Assembly: GCF_001556515.1 (NCBI RefSeq) | Contig: NZ_LSJA01000327.1 | Span: 1-38,736 of the forward strand | Direction: 5' to 3' | Length of the DNA: 38,736 bases | Source: Caulobacter sp. CCH9-E1 | GTDB taxonomy: Bacteria; Pseudomonadota; Alphaproteobacteria; Caulobacterales; Caulobacteraceae | Shown: in pieces, positions 18,489 through 27,418 of the stretch | Position numbering within the stretch: position 1 is the stretch's first letter | Layout: each line of letters starts with the position of its first letter | The notes under the pieces: generated by a model | Seen by the model: only the letters and a program-made list of their open reading frames with translations | What the model was told of the DNA's origin: nothing | Database searches by the model: none | Made by a program: the position numbers and the translations under genes

Positions 18489-18510
18489 GATCTAGGTCGG
18501 TCACTGCCGA

Positions 18511-18543
18511 GGGCTCTCCGGGAAACCGGCGAGCCCTTTTTCT
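18511..18543 (+). terminator. Intrinsic terminator of the chemoreceptor gene
   Basis: GGGCTC (18511-18516) pairs with GAGCCC (18531-18536), with an inner stem CCGG-GAAA-CCGG closing on a GNRA tetraloop. A T-run (TTTTTCTT) follows directly. It lies 22 bp after the stop of the chemoreceptor gene. Confidence 0.85.
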
Positions 18544-18550
18544 TGCCTGG

Positions 18551-18682
18551 TCAGTCGATCGGGATCGTCTGGAACGACGAGCGAGTGGCTTGGGGTTCGT
18601 GGCTGGCGCCCGGAGTCGGCAACGCCAGGCCGATGGCGGCGGCGACGAGCAGGGCGACGGCGAAGAAGGCCTTGGCGGCCAT
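18551..18682 (-). CDS. Possible small exported or membrane peptide, 43 residues
   Basis: From the ATG at 18682 the frame encodes 43 residues: a hydrophobic stretch (FFAVALLVAAAIGLALP) preceded by MAAKA, then a short polar tail ending in FQTIPID. This looks like a signal anchor or cleaved Sec signal with a 20-residue product. The frame is open to 18823, but that part reads through hairpin sequence and is unlikely to be coding. There is no strong ribosome-binding site and no recognised family. It is convergent with the chemoreceptor, ending 8 bp from that gene's terminator. Medium-low confidence that it is a real gene. Confidence 0.45.
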   Translation of the reverse strand: MAAKAFFAVALLVAAAIGLALPTPGASHEPQATRSSFQTIPID

Positions 18683-18719
18683 GGTGGGTCCGGTCCGTTG
18701 TTGTTGAAACGACAACAAC

Positions 18720-18755
18720 AAAGGCCGGAAACCGCCTTGACGGTTCCCGGCCTTC
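18720..18755. other. Hairpin upstream of the 43-residue peptide gene
   Basis: AAGGCCGGAAACCG and CGGTTCCCGGCCTT form a stem with one mismatch around CCTTGA. On the minus strand it is followed by a T-rich run and a second small hairpin (GTTGTTGT with ACAACAAC, 18697-18719). It could be a terminator after the thiolase cluster or a leader structure for the peptide gene. Confidence 0.5.
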
Positions 18756-18777
18756 TTGAGGCGAGGCTCGGCCTCGC

Positions 18778-18879
18778 GTTCTAGATCAGAAGATCTCGAA
18801 CAGGCCGCAACTGAAATCGCCAAGGCGATTTCAGCAGCGCTTCTTTGTCGGGTTTTTCGAAATCAGAAGATTTCGAAAA
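18778..18879. repeat. Three tandem hairpins at the thiolase 3' end, two of them related copies
   Basis: Hairpin A (18854-18879) overlaps the thiolase stop: TTTTCGAAATC, AGAA loop, GATTTCGAAAA, perfect. Hairpin B (18811-18834) is CTGAAATCGCC and GGCGATTTCAG. Hairpin C (18778-18801) is GTTCTAGATC, the same AGAA loop, GATCTCGAAC, with one mismatch. On the minus strand A and C both spell the codons for GLFEIF plus stop, with only synonymous differences. A and C are therefore probably duplicated versions of the thiolase terminator region. Confidence 0.65.
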
Positions 18880-20050
18880 GACCGGCGGCCCCCATCCCCC
18901 CGCCGATGCACATGGTCACCACGCCCAGCTTGGCCTTGCGGCGCTTGCCTTCCAGCAGCAGGTGGCCGGCGCAGCGGGCGCCGGTCATGCCGAACGGGTG
19001 GCCGATGGCGATCGAGCCGCCATTGACGTTGTACTTCTCCGGGTCGATGCCCAGGCGATCGCGGCTGTAGAGGCACTGGCTGGCGAAGGCCTCGTTCAGC
19101 TCCCACAGGTCGATGTCGTCGACCTTCAGGCCGTGGCGTTCCAGAAGACGCGGCACGGCGAAGACCGGGCCGATGCCCATCTCGTCGGGCTCGCAGCCGG
19201 CGATGGCGAAGCCGCGGAAGGCGCCCAGCGGCTCCAGGCCGCGACGCGCGGCCTCCTTGGCCTCCATCACCACCACGGCGGCCGCGCCGTCGGACAGCTG
19301 GCTGGCGTTGCCGGCGGTGACGAAGTTGCCCTCGCCCATGACCGGCTTGAGGCTGGCCAGGCCCTCCAGCGTGGTCTCCGGGCGATTGCACTCGTCCTTG
19401 GTGACCACGTAGTCGACCAGGCTTTCTTCCTTGGTCTCCTTGTTGACCACCTTCATCTTGGTGGGCATCGGCACGATTTCGTCGTCGAACAGGCCGGCGG
19501 CCTGGGCGGCGGCGATGCGCTGCTGGCTGCGCAGGGCGTACTCGTCCTGGTACTCGCGGCTGACATTGTAGCGCTTGGCCACGATGTCGGCGGTGTCGAT
19601 CATCGCCATCCAGAGGGCCGGATGGGTCTGCATCAGCTTCTCTTCGGTGATGTGGAAGCGGTTCATGTGGCCGCCGCCCTGCACCAGCGAGATCGACTCC
19701 ACGCCGCCGCCGATCGCGACCTCGGCGCCGTCGTTGCGGACATAGTTGGCGGCCGTGGCGATCGCCTGCAGGCCCGACGAGCAGAAGCGATTGACGGTCT
19801 GGCCCGAGGTGGTGATCGGCAGGCCCGCCCACATCGCCGCGTTGCGGGCGACGTTCATGCCGGTGGCGCCCTCGGGGCCGCCGCAGCCCAGGACCACGTC
19901 CTCGACCTCGGGACCGTCCAGCTTGGCGCGCTTGACCGCGTGCTGGATGGCGTGGCCGGCCATGGCCGCGCCGTGGGTGTTGTTGAAGCCGCCGCGGTTG
20001 GACTTGGCCAGGCCCGTGCGGGCGTAAGAGACGATGACCGCTTCGCGCAT
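18863..20050 (-). CDS. Acetyl-CoA C-acyltransferase (thiolase)
   Basis: This is a 395-residue thiolase of the FadA/AtoB fold. The nucleophilic cysteine is C90 in [13 protein letters not shown]. The histidine is H351 in [17 protein letters not shown]. The second catalytic cysteine is C381 in [16 protein letters not shown] is also present. It cleaves 3-ketoacyl-CoA to acetyl-CoA in beta-oxidation, or condenses acetyl-CoA in the reverse direction. Sequence alone does not separate degradative from biosynthetic roles. It stands alone rather than beside fadB. The start at 20050 has an upstream GGGGAGAG. It is divergent from the TonB-dependent receptor. Confidence 0.93.
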   Translation of the reverse strand: MREAVIVSYARTGLAKSNRGGFNNTHGAAMAGHAIQHAVKRAKLDGPEVEDVVLGCGGPEGATGMNVARNAAMWAGLPITTSGQTVNRFCSSGLQAIATAANYVRNDGAEVAIGGGVESISLVQGGGHMNRFHITEEKLMQTHPALWMAMIDTADIVAKRYNVSREYQDEYALRSQQRIAAAQAAGLFDDEIVPMPTKMKVVNKETKEESLVDYVVTKDECNRPETTLEGLASLKPVMGEGNFVTAGNASQLSDGAAAVVVMEAKEAARRGLEPLGAFRGFAIAGCEPDEMGIGPVFAVPRLLERHGLKVDDIDLWELNEAFASQCLYSRDRLGIDPEKYNVNGGSIAIGHPFGMTGARCAGHLLLEGKRRKAKLGVVTMCIGGGMGAAGLFEIF

Positions 20051-20315
20051 GAGGGCGCTCTCCCCGTTAAAACATTAGTTTGAATTGCCGCCACCCTAGA
20101 CCGGCTTTCCGCAGCGCGAAAGGTCACGTGTGCGTAAACGTAAGTTCAGCCCCTTTTTCATACGGAAATTTCGAAACGCTGGCGGCCTTCCGCATAAAAT
20201 ACTGATTTCCAGTGACTTCTTTTCGCGTTGACTTTCCGTGATTCCAGGATGAACGCTGGAGTTGCGCTGCGGGCTCGACCTCGCCGCCACAAAAATAAAG
20301 GGTTGGGAGGAAATC

Positions 20316-22706
20316 ATGACCACCGCCACATCGCGCCGCCGCGCGCGCCGCGCCCTGCTGGGCGGCGCCGCGCTGTCCACGCTTCTGCTCGCCCCCGCCC
20401 TGGCGGCGGCCCAGCAAGCCGACCAGACGGCGGTCGAGGAAATCATCGTCACCGCCACCAAGCGCGACGCGACGATCCAGGACATCCCCTTCTCGATCAA
20501 CGCCCAGACCGAGAAGGACATCCAGCGCTCCGGCGCCGTCACGCTGGAAGACCTGTCGCGCAACGTCGCGGGCCTGACGATCCAGAACCTCGGCCCGGGC
20601 CAGAGCCAGGTCTCGGTGCGCGGCGTCTCGGCCGGCCAGGTCGTCCGCGACCAGCCGGGCGTCAAGGAGCAGGTCGGCGTCTATCTCGACGAGTCGGTGA
20701 TCTCGCTCTCGCTGTTCACGCCCGACATCGACCTGTTCGACCTGAACCGGGTCGAGACGCTGCGCGGCCCGCAGGGCACCCTGTTCGGCTCTGGCTCGGT
20801 GGGCGGCACCATTCGCTACATCACCAACCAGCCCAAGCTTGGCGTCAACGAGGGCGTCTTCGAGGCCAACGCCAGCTTGGTCGGCGGCGACGATTTCGGC
20901 GGCCACGTGAAGGGCGCGGTCAACATGCCGATCTCCGACAAGGTCGCCATGCGCGCGGTCGGCTACCTGACTCGGTACGGCGGCTTCATCGACGCCCTGA
21001 AAGAAGGCGGCAAGGTCGAGAAGAACGTCAACAGCGGCTCGCGGCGCGGCGGCCGGATCTCGTTCCTGATCCAGCCCACCGAGACCTTCAGCCTGACCCC
21101 CCGCGTCGTCTATCAGGAGATCCGGGCCAGCGGCTTCAATCGGCAAGAGGTGTTCAACCTCTTCGCCAACAACAACACGACGACCCGGCCCCGGATTCAG
21201 TTGGACGAGCGCGAGCAGTATCTGCTGCTGGATGAAAGCTTCGCCGACAACACCCTGCTCGCGGATCTGACCGCCAGCCTGGACTTGGGCGGGGCGTCCC
21301 TGACCTCGGTCACCAGCTACATCAGCCGCGACATCGCCGTGAACCGGGACGCCAGCGCCCTGTCCGGCAGCGTCTCGGTGGATCTCGGCTTCCCCGCGGC
21401 GGCGGTCACCCTGCCGTCCAAGCTGGTCGACACCACCGATCTCGAGCAGTTCACCCAGGAACTGCGCCTGGCCTCCACCGGCGATGGGCCGCTGCAGTGG
21501 GTGGTCGGCGGTTTCTATTCAAAGGTCGACCGCGTCTATAACCAGCGCCTGCCGACGCCCGGCTACGACGCCTATGCCGACGCGGTGCTGGGCGCGGGGA
21601 CCTCGGCGGCCGTCGCCAACGGCTTCCCCGGCAATTCGCCCTACAACGCCTACCTGCCCTACGACATCAAGCAAAAGGCCCTGTTCGGCGAGCTGAACTA
21701 CACCTTGGGCAAGCTGACCGCGACGGCGGGCGGCCGCTACTACGACTTCAGCGAGACGCGGCAATTCAAGTCCGGGGGTCTGTTCGCCAACGGCGACAAC
21801 CGCACCGACAAGACCTCGTCGGACGGCTTCACGCCCCGTTTCCTGCTGAGCTACGAGGCGACGAGCAACGTCACCTTCAACGCCCAGGCCTCGAAGGGCT
21901 TCCGCCTGGGCGGCGTCAACGACCCGCTGAACATCCCTCTGTGCACGCCGCAGGACGCCGCCATCTTCGGCGGCTACCAGAACTATGACGACGAGACGCT
22001 CTGGAACTACGAAGGCGGGATCAAGTCGCGCTTTGGCGGGGTCCGCTTCAACGGCGCGGTGTTCTACACCGACATCAAGAACCTGCAGACGACGCTCGAC
22101 GCCGGCTCGTGCAGCTCGCGCGTGGTGTTCAACGTGCCCAAGGCTCACACCAAGGGCATCGAGGGCGAGCTGACCGCGCGCCTGGCCAACGGCCTCGACA
22201 TCGGCCTGTCGGGCAGCCTGCTGGAAGCCGAGTTCGACTCGACCGTGAAGGACGGGACAGGCGCGGTGATCGGCGGCATCCGCGAGGGCAACCGCCTGCC
22301 TTCGGTGCCGAAGTTCCAGATCTCGTTCGACGTCACCTACAGCCGCGAGGTCTTCGACGGCGCCAACGGCTATCTGAAGGCTTCCATCCAGCACGTCGGC
22401 AGTCGCTTCACCCAGGCCAGCGACCAGGAGAATAACCCCCGCTCCTTCGTCTCGAACCTGCCGTTCGGCGGGGCGACGGGCACGGTCCCGACGGTCGTGA
22501 ACCTGCAACTGCCCAGCTACGAGATCGTCAATCTCAGCGCCGGGGTCGAGATGAAGGACGGGGTCGACGTCACGCTCTATGTCAACAACCTGTTCGACGA
22601 GAACGCCCTCTTGTCCTTCGACCGCGAACGCGGCGGACGGGCTCGCCTGGGCTACTCGGTGGGCCAGCCGCGCACGGCCGGCGTCACGGTGCGCAAGGCG
22701 TTCTAG
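20316..22706 (+). CDS. TonB-dependent outer-membrane receptor
   Basis: This is a 796-residue receptor. The signal peptide spans about residues 1-32 (RRALLGG through LAPALAAAQ). The TonB box VEEIIVTA is at about 40-47. The plug domain (DIPFSINAQT, SVRGVSAGQ, RVETLRGPQGTLFGSGSVGG) precedes a 22-strand barrel, and the protein ends GVTVRKAF with terminal Phe. It would import a scarce substrate across the outer membrane using TonB energy. The substrate is not evident; the next gene, an acyl-amino-acid deacylase-like amidohydrolase, suggests a modified amino acid or peptide, which is inference. ATG 20316 follows GGGAGGAAATC; an upstream frame start at 20262 lacks a signal. Confidence 0.94.
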   Translation: MTTATSRRRARRALLGGAALSTLLLAPALAAAQQADQTAVEEIIVTATKRDATIQDIPFSINAQTEKDIQRSGAVTLEDLSRNVAGLTIQNLGPGQSQVSVRGVSAGQVVRDQPGVKEQVGVYLDESVISLSLFTPDIDLFDLNRVETLRGPQGTLFGSGSVGGTIRYITNQPKLGVNEGVFEANASLVGGDDFGGHVKGAVNMPISDKVAMRAVGYLTRYGGFIDALKEGGKVEKNVNSGSRRGGRISFLIQPTETFSLTPRVVYQEIRASGFNRQEVFNLFANNNTTTRPRIQLDEREQYLLLDESFADNTLLADLTASLDLGGASLTSVTSYISRDIAVNRDASALSGSVSVDLGFPAAAVTLPSKLVDTTDLEQFTQELRLASTGDGPLQWVVGGFYSKVDRVYNQRLPTPGYDAYADAVLGAGTSAAVANGFPGNSPYNAYLPYDIKQKALFGELNYTLGKLTATAGGRYYDFSETRQFKSGGLFANGDNRTDKTSSDGFTPRFLLSYEATSNVTFNAQASKGFRLGGVNDPLNIPLCTPQDAAIFGGYQNYDDETLWNYEGGIKSRFGGVRFNGAVFYTDIKNLQTTLDAGSCSSRVVFNVPKAHTKGIEGELTARLANGLDIGLSGSLLEAEFDSTVKDGTGAVIGGIREGNRLPSVPKFQISFDVTYSREVFDGANGYLKASIQHVGSRFTQASDQENNPRSFVSNLPFGGATGTVPTVVNLQLPSYEIVNLSAGVEMKDGVDVTLYVNNLFDENALLSFDRERGGRARLGYSVGQPRTAGVTVRKAF

Positions 22707-22713
22707 ACCAGGC

Positions 22714-22744
22714 GGGGCGGTCGCCAGGCGGCCGCCCCCCCTTT
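22714..22744 (+). terminator. GC-rich hairpin after the TonB-dependent receptor
   Basis: GGGGCGG (22714-22720) pairs with CCGCCCC (22732-22738) around an 11-nt loop, followed by CCCTTTCC. It begins 8 bp after the receptor stop. Only weakly T-rich downstream, so it may attenuate rather than end transcription before the amidohydrolase. Confidence 0.5.
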
Positions 22745-22814
22745 CCGCCGGGGTAAGCTTGACGCCCTCCGGACGCGGGCGGACCCTTCCGCCAACCATA
22801 CGGGAGGATGCGCC

Positions 22815-24572
22815 ATGGCCGCCCCAGCCGCGGACCACGCCTACGACCTCGTCCTGCGCGGCGGGACGGTCTTCGACGGCTCCGGCGCGCCGGGCGTCGT
22901 GGCCGACGTGGCCGTCCGGGATGGCCGGATCGCCGCCGTGGGGCGCGGCCTCGCGGCCGGGGCCGAGGAGATCGACGCCCGCGGCCGGATCGTGACGCCC
23001 GGCTTCGTCGACATCCATACCCACTATGACGGCCAGGCGACCTGGGGCGAGCGCATGACGCCCAGCTCCGGCCACGGCGTGACCACGGTCGTGATGGGCA
23101 ATTGCGGCGTCGGTTTCGCGCCTTGCCGGCCGGAAGACCACGACCGCCTCATCCGCCTGATGGAGGGCGTCGAGGACATTCCGTTCCCGGTGCTCACCGA
23201 GGGGCTTCCGTGGACCTGGGAAAGCTTTCCCGACTATCTCGACTTCCTGGCCGGGCGCGCCTTCGACGTCGATGTCGCCGCCCAGCTGCCGCACGCGGCC
23301 CTGCGGGTCTATGTCATGGGCGAGCGCGGCGCGAACCGCGAGCCGGCGACGACGGCCGACGTCGCCGCCATGGCCGCCCTGGCGCGGCGGGCGGTCGAGG
23401 CCGGAGCGCTGGGCTTTTCCACCTCGCGCACGCTCAACCACCGCACTAGCGACGGCCAGCCGACGCCGACCCTGACCGCCGGCGAGGACGAGCTGACGGG
23501 GATCGCCATGGGCCTCGCCGCGGCCGGTCGGGGCGTCCTGCAGGTGGTCTCGGACTTCTTCCCGGACGGCGCCGCCGAGCTGGCCATGCTCCGCCGCATC
23601 GTCGAGCGTTCGGGGCGGCCGCTGTCGTTCTCCCTGGTCCAGAGCCCCAAGTCGCCCGAGGGCTGGAAGGCGATGCTGGCGGGCCTGTCGGCGGCGGTCG
23701 ACGCCGGCCTGCCGATGAAGGCCCAGGTCTGCGGCCGGCCGGTCGGGGTGTTGTTCGGGCTGGAGCTGACGCTCAATCCGTTCAGCCAGAACCCCGTCTT
23801 CGCCGAACTCAAGGACAAGCCGCTGGCCGACAAGGTCGCGGCCCTGTCGGACCCGAGCTTCCGCGCCCGGCTCCTCGCCCACGACGCGGACGCCAAGGGG
23901 CCCTTCGCGGGAAGCGCCCTGCGCGCCTGGGACAACCTGTTCCCGATGGACGCCGAGCCCGACTACGAGCCGACGGCCGATCGCACCGTGGCGGCCATCG
24001 CCGCGCGGGAAGGCCGCGATCCCGCTGTCGTGGCGCTGGACGCCCTGCTGGCGAACGACGGGCGCGGCATGCTCTATCACCCGTTCCTCAACTACGCCGG
24101 CGGATCGCTGGACCCCAGCTTCGCGATGCTGAGCCATCGCGACACCGTCCCGGGTTTGTCGGACGGCGGGGCGCATGTCGGCATGATCTGCGACGGCAGC
24201 TTTCCGACCAGCAATCTGATCCACTGGACCCGCGATCGCACGCGCGGGCCCCGGCTGCCGCTGGAGACGATGATCGCCCGCCAGACGCGTGACACCGCCC
24301 AGGCCGTGGGGTTGCTCGACCGGGGCCTGATCGCGCCCGGCTATCGCGCCGACCTCAACGTCATCGACTACGCGGGCCTGAAGCTGGAGGCGCCGAAGGT
24401 GGCCTATGACCTGCCGGCCGGCGGCCGTCGCCTGGTCCAGCGCGCCCACGGCTATGTCGCCACGATCGTGGGCGGCGTGGTCACCCAGCGCGACGGCGAG
24501 CCGACGGGCGCCTTGCCCGGTCGCCTGGTGCGCGGCGGCCAGGCCCCGCCGCTGGCGATGGCCGCGGAATAG
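22815..24572 (+). CDS. Amidohydrolase, N-acyl-D-amino-acid deacylase-like
   Basis: This 585-residue metal hydrolase belongs to the D-aminoacylase branch of the amidohydrolase superfamily. The N-terminal beta-sandwich begins [15 protein letters not shown]. The metal motif is [14 protein letters not shown] (H68, H70), followed by [13 protein letters not shown]. The C-terminal active-site aspartate lies in [13 protein letters not shown], and the end has the [11 protein letters not shown] and [21 protein letters not shown] pattern. Family members remove acyl groups from N-acyl-D-amino acids, but the annotation is often generic. ATG 22815 follows GGGAGGATG. It lies 109 bp after the receptor in the same direction, so uptake and processing may be linked. 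Confidence 0.85.
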   Translation: MAAPAADHAYDLVLRGGTVFDGSGAPGVVADVAVRDGRIAAVGRGLAAGAEEIDARGRIVTPGFVDIHTHYDGQATWGERMTPSSGHGVTTVVMGNCGVGFAPCRPEDHDRLIRLMEGVEDIPFPVLTEGLPWTWESFPDYLDFLAGRAFDVDVAAQLPHAALRVYVMGERGANREPATTADVAAMAALARRAVEAGALGFSTSRTLNHRTSDGQPTPTLTAGEDELTGIAMGLAAAGRGVLQVVSDFFPDGAAELAMLRRIVERSGRPLSFSLVQSPKSPEGWKAMLAGLSAAVDAGLPMKAQVCGRPVGVLFGLELTLNPFSQNPVFAELKDKPLADKVAALSDPSFRARLLAHDADAKGPFAGSALRAWDNLFPMDAEPDYEPTADRTVAAIAAREGRDPAVVALDALLANDGRGMLYHPFLNYAGGSLDPSFAMLSHRDTVPGLSDGGAHVGMICDGSFPTSNLIHWTRDRTRGPRLPLETMIARQTRDTAQAVGLLDRGLIAPGYRADLNVIDYAGLKLEAPKVAYDLPAGGRRLVQRAHGYVATIVGGVVTQRDGEPTGALPGRLVRGGQAPPLAMAAE

Positions 24573-24574
24573 GG

Positions 24575-25006
24575 CTACTCGCCGAAACCCGCGCCGGGCG
24601 TCAGCGGCGCCAGCCGGATCAGGCGCGAATCCTCGACCGCCGCCTGGCGGTGCTTCACGTGCTCGCGATAGTCGGGATTGGTGACCATGGCCAGGAACGC
24701 CGCCGCGTTCGGATACTCGGCGATGAAGGCCAGGTCCCAGCGCTCGTCGCTCGGCCCCGTCACCACCGTCTCCGGCCGCCCCGACCAGACCTGGCGGCCG
24801 CCCAGGCCCTGGAAGATCGGGCCCGAGGTTCGCCCATACTCGCGATAGGCCTCCAGGCCCGTCATGCCCTTCCCGTGGTTGGGATGGTCGGGCGGATAGT
24901 CCGCCATCGGCTTTAGCCGGATCAGGTTGAGCATGTGGATCGGCGTGTCGCGCGGCAAGGCCTTGAAGGCGTCGAACTGGGCGCGGGTCGGGTCGATGCT
25001 GGACAT
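24575..25006 (-). CDS. DUF1330 family protein
   Basis: This 143-residue protein has the dimeric alpha+beta barrel pattern of DUF1330: PIHMLNLIRLKPMADYP at the start, YREYGRTSGPIF in the middle, and WDLAFIAEYPNAAAFLAMV with DYREHVKHRQAAVEDSRLI at the end. DUF1330 proteins have no established reaction and are structurally related to stress-induced and monooxygenase-like barrels. It is convergent with the amidohydrolase with 2 bp between stop codons. No signal peptide is seen. Confidence 0.85.
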   Translation of the reverse strand: MSSIDPTRAQFDAFKALPRDTPIHMLNLIRLKPMADYPPDHPNHGKGMTGLEAYREYGRTSGPIFQGLGGRQVWSGRPETVVTGPSDERWDLAFIAEYPNAAAFLAMVTNPDYREHVKHRQAAVEDSRLIRLAPLTPGAGFGE

Positions 25007-25114
25007 GTCGGTCTCCCCCTTCGGCGCCTCAAGGGCGCTCTGGCTGCGCCGCCATGGGACGCCAGAACAGCATCAAGGCCAAGCCGAATATCGCCAGCGG
25101 CGATGCTTTCCCTG

Positions 25115-25816
25115 TCAGCGTTTGGGCAGGATGGTCAGGCCGTCCGCTAGTTCGTTGCGGTTGTCGGACCTGGGCGGCACATGCTCGGCCAGGATCGCGC
25201 CGGCGCGGCGCACGGCGGCCACGAAACCGTCGGCGATCGCGTCGCGCTTGAGGCCGGCCACCAGGTCGGCCACGACCTCGTCCCAGACCGCGTTCGGCGC
25301 GGCGGCGTAGATGCCCTCGTCGGCGATCACCTCGACGCGATGCTCGGCCAGGGCGGCGAAGATCAGGACGCCGGTGCGGTCGCGGGTGACGTGCAGGCCG
25401 TGGCTGAGAAACTGCTCCATGGCGGCCTTCTTGACCCGGGCGGCCTTCAGCGCGCCGGGCGTCAGGGCGCGACGCACGCTTGGGATCGAGACCACCAGCG
25501 CCGCCAGCACGAACACCACGGCCTGCAGGGCGATATAGGTCGACAGCGCAGACAGGATCGCGCCGTCCATCGCCGCGGCGTGGCCGACGCTCCAGCCGCC
25601 GAACAGGCGGGTCAGCATCTCAGGGCGGAAGCCGGCGAACAGCGCCGCCGCCGGCAGCACCAGAGCCGTCGCGGCGGCCCAGACCAGCGGGGTCTCGCGA
25701 TAGTCCGACACCTCGGGCGCCAGCACGCAGAAGATCTCGCCGGCGGTGGTCTTCTCGGCCTCGGCCACGGCCTGGGCGATGCGGTCGAGGTCCTCGGGCG
25801 TCATGTTGGTAGGCAT
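25115..25816 (-). CDS. TPM-domain membrane protein
   Basis: This 233-residue protein has a divided TPM (TLP18.3/Psb32/MOLO-1) domain: an N-terminal helix-strand part (IAQAVAEAEKTTAGEIFCVL), two transmembrane helices (near residues 48-66 and 90-112), and a C-terminal TPM half (RTGVLIFAALAEHRVEVIAD). TPM proteins often act with LemA-type membrane proteins; the biochemical function is open. The upstream TPM gene ends 1 bp before this start, so translation is probably coupled. An ATG 4 codons further in (25804) is an alternative start. Confidence 0.83.
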   Translation of the reverse strand: MPTNMTPEDLDRIAQAVAEAEKTTAGEIFCVLAPEVSDYRETPLVWAAATALVLPAAALFAGFRPEMLTRLFGGWSVGHAAAMDGAILSALSTYIALQAVVFVLAALVVSIPSVRRALTPGALKAARVKKAAMEQFLSHGLHVTRDRTGVLIFAALAEHRVEVIADEGIYAAAPNAVWDEVVADLVAGLKRDAIADGFVAAVRRAGAILAEHVPPRSDNRNELADGLTILPKR

Positions 25817-25817
25817 C

Positions 25818-26570
25818 TCACCAGCTCCCCGAACTGCCGCCGCCGCCGAACGATCCGCCGCCGCCCGAGAAGCCGCCGCCGCCTCCGCCGCCCCAGCCGC
25901 CGCCGCGACGGTTGTCGCTGAGGGCGCTGAGGATGATCCACGGCAGGGCCGAGCCCAGGCCGCCGCGCCGTCCGCCCCGGAACAGGCTGGAGAATACGAC
26001 GATCAAGAACAGGACGACAAAGATCGCGACGATCGGCGAGCCCTCGGCCTTGTGGCGCTCGGGCTGGCTGGCCTCGGCGACGCGGGCCTTGGCTTGGTCG
26101 GCGGGCAGGCTGAGTTGCTCGACCAGCGCGTCGGTCCCCGCCACGACCCCGCCGGACAGATCGCCGTCGCGGAACTTGGGCAGGATCGCGCTCTGGATGA
26201 TCACGCTGGAGAGGGCGTCGGTCAGGACGGGCTCCAGCCCGTAGCCGACCTCGATCCGCACCTTCCGTTCGTTGGGGGCGACCAGCAGGATGACGCCGTT
26301 GTTCTCGCCCTTCTGGCCGATGCCCCAGGTCCGACCCAGCTGATAGCCGTAGTCCTCGATCGGGTAGCCCTGCAGGCTGGACACGGTCGCCACGACGAGT
26401 TGCCGTCCCGTCGTCGTCTCCAGGTTTTCCAGCTTGTCGGAAAGTTCGCGCTCGGTGTCGGGCGACAGCACCTGCGCCTCGTCGACCACCCGGCCGGTCA
26501 GCGGCGGGAAGGTCGGGGCGGCGAGGGCGGGCAGGGCCATCGCCATGGCCACGAGTGTCAGCAACAGCAT
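25818..26570 (-). CDS. TPM-domain protein with Gly-rich tail (YgcG-like)
   Basis: This 250-residue protein has a signal peptide (MLLLTLVAMAMALPALAAP), a TPM domain at about residues 30-175 (RVVDEAQVLSPD, GRQLVVATVSSLQGY, NNGVILLVAPNERKVRIEVG), one transmembrane helix (PIVAIFVVLFLIVVFSSLF), and a Gly/Ser-rich tail typical of YgcG/TPM proteins. The frame is open to 26702, overlapping the lemA stop (TAAATG), but the extra 44 residues are encoded by a palindromic repeat and precede the signal, so I chose ATG 26570. Its ribosome-binding site is poorly placed. It lies between lemA and a second TPM gene in one probable operon. Confidence 0.85.
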   Translation of the reverse strand: MLLLTLVAMAMALPALAAPTFPPLTGRVVDEAQVLSPDTERELSDKLENLETTTGRQLVVATVSSLQGYPIEDYGYQLGRTWGIGQKGENNGVILLVAPNERKVRIEVGYGLEPVLTDALSSVIIQSAILPKFRDGDLSGGVVAGTDALVEQLSLPADQAKARVAEASQPERHKAEGSPIVAIFVVLFLIVVFSSLFRGGRRGGLGSALPWIILSALSDNRRGGGWGGGGGGGFSGGGGSFGGGGSSGSW

Positions 26571-26698
26571 CCTCACCCGTGCAACGGGGGAGGTGGCGCG
26601 GCGCGTTTGCGCGCCGTGACGGAGGGGGCGTTCAGCGGCGGGGAGCGCCCCCTCCACCGCTTCGCGGTCCCCCTCCCCCGCGAGGCGGGGGAGGAGAG
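26571..26698. repeat. Palindromic GC-rich repeat inside the lemA-TPM operon
   Basis: At least four hairpins lie in 128 bp: CCCGT-GCA-ACGGG (26576-26588); CGGCGCG-TTTG-CGCGCCG (26599-26616); ACCGC-TTC-GCGGT (26656-26668); and CCTCCCCCGC-GAG-GCGGGGGAGG (26672-26694). The ends, with CCTC...GGGGGAGG-type blocks, match a dispersed intergenic repeat style of Caulobacter-like genomes. It occupies the entire gap between lemA and the TPM gene and abuts the TPM start codon. Confidence 0.75.
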
Positions 26699-26702
26699 TC
26701 AT

Positions 26703-27338
26703 TTACTGCACCTTCGGCGGCGTGGCCGTCGGCGGGCTGGAGAAGTCCACCGTCGGGGCGCTCTGGGCCGAGGCCGTGGCCTGGAACAGCTGGGCCGGTT
26801 TCTGGCCGCTATAGACCGTCTTGGCCCACAGGATGCTGGGGAAGGTGCGCAGGGTGGTGTTGTAGGTCTGGGCGGCTTGGTTGTAGTCGCGGCGCGCGAT
26901 GGCGATGCGGTTCTCGGTGCCTTCCAGCTGGCTCTGCAGGGCCATGAAGTTCTGGTTCGACTTCAGCTCCGGATAGCGCTCCTGGATCACCATCAGGCGG
27001 CCCAGCACGCCCGACAGCTGGTCCTGGGCGGCGGCGAACTTCTGGAACTGGGCCGGGTCGGTGATGGTCGAGGCGTCGACCTTGACCTGGGTGGCGCTGG
27101 CGCGCGCGGCGGTCACCGCCGTGAGGACGTCCTTCTCCTGGGCGGCGTAGCCCTTCACCGTGGCGACCAGATTCGGCACCAGGTCGGCGCGGCGCTGGTA
27201 CTGGTTCTGGACCTCGGCCCAGGCGGCCTTGGTCGCTTCGTCCTGGGTGGGGATGGTGTTGATCCCGCAGCCGGCCAGCGTGGCCGGCACGGCGACGATC
27301 AGCGCCACGCGCGCGGTGTTACGGACGAGACGGTTCAT
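26703..27338 (-). CDS. lemA: LemA family lipoprotein
   Basis: This 211-residue protein starts with a lipoprotein signal (VALIVAVPATLAGC, lipobox cysteine C24) and continues with the LemA helical domain: QNQYQRRADLVPNLVATVKG, AAQDQLSGVLGRLMVIQERY, and RIAIARRDYNQAAQTYNTTL followed by FPSILWAK. LemA proteins are membrane-associated and commonly adjoin TPM-domain genes, as here, but their molecular role is not settled. The C-terminus is a short Ser/Pro/Thr-rich tail. A palindrome at 27419-27438 lies about 80 bp upstream and could be its operator. Confidence 0.92.
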   Translation of the reverse strand: MNRLVRNTARVALIVAVPATLAGCGINTIPTQDEATKAAWAEVQNQYQRRADLVPNLVATVKGYAAQEKDVLTAVTAARASATQVKVDASTITDPAQFQKFAAAQDQLSGVLGRLMVIQERYPELKSNQNFMALQSQLEGTENRIAIARRDYNQAAQTYNTTLRTFPSILWAKTVYSGQKPAQLFQATASAQSAPTVDFSSPPTATPPKVQ

Positions 27339-27418
27339 TCAATCCTCCAGCGGTCCGCGCGGGCGGCGGACGGTCGATCGAAGCCAAACGGGCGAAATCC
27401 TAACGCGCGAATACGACG

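Noticed and set aside
20150..20200. Possible inverted repeat CATACGGAA...TTCCGCAT before the TonB-dependent receptor
   Set aside because: One mismatch in short arms, with a long spacer; chance similarity is likely.
25022..25110. Hydrophobic minus-strand reading ending ALMLFWRPMAAQPERP
   Set aside because: It looks membrane-like but has no convincing start codon or ribosome-binding site, and it overlaps the end of the TPM gene in another frame.
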